Origin: Halomonas denitrificans
Lineage (GTDB): Bacteria > Pseudomonadota > Gammaproteobacteria > Pseudomonadales > Halomonadaceae
Assembly (NCBI RefSeq): GCF_003056305.1
Contig: NZ_PYVX01000001.1
Coordinates: 1,178,001-1,242,000 of the forward strand
DNA length: 64,000 bases
Direction: 5' to 3'
Shown: positions 62,323 through 64,000 of the stretch, piece after piece
How positions within the stretch are numbered: the first letter of the stretch is position 1
How the letters are laid out: the number at the start of each line of letters is the position of its first letter
The notes under the pieces: model-generated
The model's input: only the letters and a program-made list of their open reading frames with translations
What the model was told of the DNA's origin: nothing
Database searches by the model: none
Made by a program: the position numbers and the translations under genes

Positions 62323-63588
62323 CTAGCCGAACATGCCCTTCAGCGTGAAGAAGAACAGGATAGCGAGACCCGCACCCGCCGGCAGCGTGATCAGCCACGA
62401 CATGGCGATGGTGCCGATGACCCGCAGGTTGAGCGCCGCCATGCCGCGGGCCAGGCCCACGCCGAGCACCGCTCCGACCAGGGTGTGGGTGGTGGAGCTC
62501 GGCAGGCCGGTGCCCGAGGCCAGCACCACGGTGGTGGCGGCCGCCAGGGTGGCGGCGAAGCCGCGGCTCGGCGTCAGCTCGGTGATACCGGTGCCCACGG
62601 TGGCGATGACCTTGTGGCCGTAGGTGACCAGGCCGACGACGATGCCGCCGCCGCCCAGCACCAGCACCCACCAGGGCACCAGGGCGGCGCCCTCGACCTT
62701 GCCGCCGGTCTGCACCACGCTGATCACCGCCGCCAGCGGACCCACGGCGTTGGCCACGTCGTTGGAGCCGTGGGCGAAGGCCATGGCGCAGGCGGTGAAG
62801 ATCATCAGCACGCCGAAGACCCGCTCCACGCCGGAGAAGCCGAACTGGTCGGCCTGGCGGCTGGAGGCCTTGACGCGCCGTTCCATGAACACGCCGAGCG
62901 CCGCGATCAGCAGGCCGGCGAGGATGGCGAGCAGCAGGCTGGTGCCGAAGCTCAGGTCCAGGCCGACGTGCTTGAGGCCCTTGGTGAGGGTCACCATGGT
63001 CACCGCGAAGCCGACCAGGAAGATGTACATCGGCACGTAGCGCTTGGCCGCGGCGAAGGGATCCTGGGCCTCGAAGATCAGGTGCTGGACCGACTTGAAG
63101 AGCGTGAAGGCGATGGTGCCGGAGAGCAGCGGCGAGACCACCCAGCTGGCGGCGATGGTGCCCACCGCGCCCCAGTCCACCGCGGCCGCGCCGAGGCCCG
63201 CCACCGCGAAGCCGACGATGGCGCCGACGATGGAGTGGGTGGTGGAGACCGGCCAGCCCTTCATGGAGGCGACCAGCAGCCAGGTCGCCGCCGCGAGCAG
63301 CGCCGCCAGCATGCCGTAGACCAGCAGCTGCGGGTCATCGCGCAGCAGCTCGGGATCGATGATCCCCTTGCGGATGGTGTTGGTGACCTCGCCGCCGGCG
63401 AGCCACGCGCCGAGGAATTCGAAGATCACGGCGATGATGATCGCCTGCTTGATGGTGATGGCCCGGGAGCCCACCGAGGTGCCCATGGCGTTGGCCACGT
63501 CGTTGGCGCCGACGCCCCAGGCCATGAAGAAGCCGAAGAGACAGGCGAGGATGATGAAGACCTCGCCGTGCTGAGCAATGATCGACAT
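62323..63588 (-). CDS. pit: low-affinity inorganic phosphate transporter (Pit)
   Basis: 421 residues from ATG 63588 (AAGGGA upstream), about ten TM segments. The two inverted PHO4 repeats are clear: GANDVANAMGTSVGS with STTHSIVGAIVG, and GSNDVANAVGPLAA with SSTTHTLVGAVLG. H+- or Na+-coupled metal-phosphate import. Follows the DUF47 gene by 73 nt, the usual pairing. Confidence 0.95.
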   Translation of the reverse strand: MSIIAQHGEVFIILACLFGFFMAWGVGANDVANAMGTSVGSRAITIKQAIIIAVIFEFLGAWLAGGEVTNTIRKGIIDPELLRDDPQLLVYGMLAALLAAATWLLVASMKGWPVSTTHSIVGAIVGFAVAGLGAAAVDWGAVGTIAASWVVSPLLSGTIAFTLFKSVQHLIFEAQDPFAAAKRYVPMYIFLVGFAVTMVTLTKGLKHVGLDLSFGTSLLLAILAGLLIAALGVFMERRVKASSRQADQFGFSGVERVFGVLMIFTACAMAFAHGSNDVANAVGPLAAVISVVQTGGKVEGAALVPWWVLVLGGGGIVVGLVTYGHKVIATVGTGITELTPSRGFAATLAAATTVVLASGTGLPSSTTHTLVGAVLGVGLARGMAALNLRVIGTIAMSWLITLPAGAGLAILFFFTLKGMFG

Positions 63589-63661
63589 AGGGAGTGTTCC
63601 CTTGTTGCGGTCAGAAGAAGAGCGAAACAACGAGGCCCCGGGATCGCCGGGGCCGCTGCGT

Positions 63662-64000
63662 TCAGTTGGCCGTCATGATCTGCAGTCGGCTGCCGACGCG
63701 CTCGGCGCGGTCGGAGAGCTCGCCCACCCAGTCGATGATCTTGTAGAGGAACATCACGTCCACCGGCGGCAGGCGATCCTCGAGCTCGAAGAGCTGGCGG
63801 CGGATCGCCACCTGCTGGCCGTCGGCCTGCTGCTCGAGCACGTGCAGCTCGCGGATCAGCTTCTGCATCACGTCGGAGACGTTGCGCCCGAAGCCGGACT
63901 CGAGCAGGTCCTTGAGCTCCTCGAGGGCGTGGCGCGCCTGGGCCACGCAGGCCACCGAGGTGCGCATGTAGTCACGCATCGGCTGGGCCAGCTCCTCGGG
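63662..64000 (-). CDS. TIGR00153/DUF47 PhoU-like protein, 3' part
   Basis: C-terminal 112 residues of a PhoU-like helical-bundle protein; the frame is open to the window end, so the 5' part is missing and the ATG at 63979 is internal. Sequence ARHALEELKDLLESGF, LHVLEQQADGQQVAIRRQLFELEDRLPPVDVMFLYKIIDWVGELSDRAERV is typical. Predicted chaperone/regulator of the adjacent Pit transporter. Confidence 0.93.
   Translation of the reverse strand, partial: PEELAQPMRDYMRTSVACVAQARHALEELKDLLESGFGRNVSDVMQKLIRELHVLEQQADGQQVAIRRQLFELEDRLPPVDVMFLYKIIDWVGELSDRAERVGSRLQIMTAN

Noticed and set aside
62287-63678. 463-codon plus-strand frame
   Set aside because: Shadow of the Pit transporter gene; no domain and biased composition.

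Overview
The window reads as a GC-rich gammaproteobacterial chromosome, most likely Halomonas or a close relative. This is inferred from gene content and protein style (DbpA, GlrK-QseG-GlrR, ArgP/LysE, TctCBA with TctDE, MsrPQ, ArgA, guaBA); no 16S or tRNA gene is present to settle it. Coding density is high. The one clearly AT-rich stretch, about 37.8-40.2 kb, looks imported.

Layout. 0-4.4 kb: the 3' end of a YebC regulator, small secreted or tautomerase proteins, a RIO1-type kinase and the helicase DbpA. 4.6-16.9 kb: one plus-strand cluster for a cytoplasmic group 3b-type (sulfhydrogenase-like) [NiFe] hydrogenase: hypC, hypA, hypB, a fused hypD-hypF, hypE, the beta, gamma, delta and alpha subunits, a maturation protease, and a dihydrolipoamide-dehydrogenase-like flavoprotein. 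Many of these genes overlap by 4-17 nt. 16.9-21 kb: patatin, Tat-exported aldo/keto reductase, a DUF6064-like membrane protein and MltF. 21-23.8 kb: two LysE/ArgO-type exporters flanking argP and a small unknown gene. 24-30.6 kb: an MDR oxidoreductase with a palindromic operator, a Trp-rich small protein, a double-CDGSH/glutamate-synthase fusion, thioredoxin-like/rlmA/dicarboxylate symporter operon and YghU. 30.7-37.8 kb: an MCP with a textbook sigma-28 promoter, a HAD phosphatase, a PAS-GGDEF cyclase, a DUF6789-like membrane protein and msrPQ. 37.8-43.6 kb: a mosaic accessory segment with an AT-rich O-acyltransferase, a chimeric guaA 3' fragment, a Tat-type amidohydrolase and a LysR regulator, bounded by the intact guaA. 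43.6-46.8 kb: guaBA. 46.8-54.2 kb: tctDE with a solute-binding protein, divergent from tctCBA-abrB. 54.2-64 kb: xseA, a 1-Cys peroxiredoxin, glrK-qseG-glrR, argA, a Pit phosphate transporter and a PhoU-like DUF47 partner cut by the window end.

The main non-coding discovery candidate lies between argA and glrK (about 60.16-60.69 kb, minus strand). It has an IHF-like site, a near-consensus sigma-54 promoter, an RNA of about 470 nt with three CAAGGAU motifs in hairpin loops (the CsrA/RsmA-binding signature), and a strong intrinsic terminator just before glrK. GlrR is a sigma-54 activator, so this may be a GlrR-controlled small RNA, positionally like enterobacterial glmY but with CsrA-sponge features.
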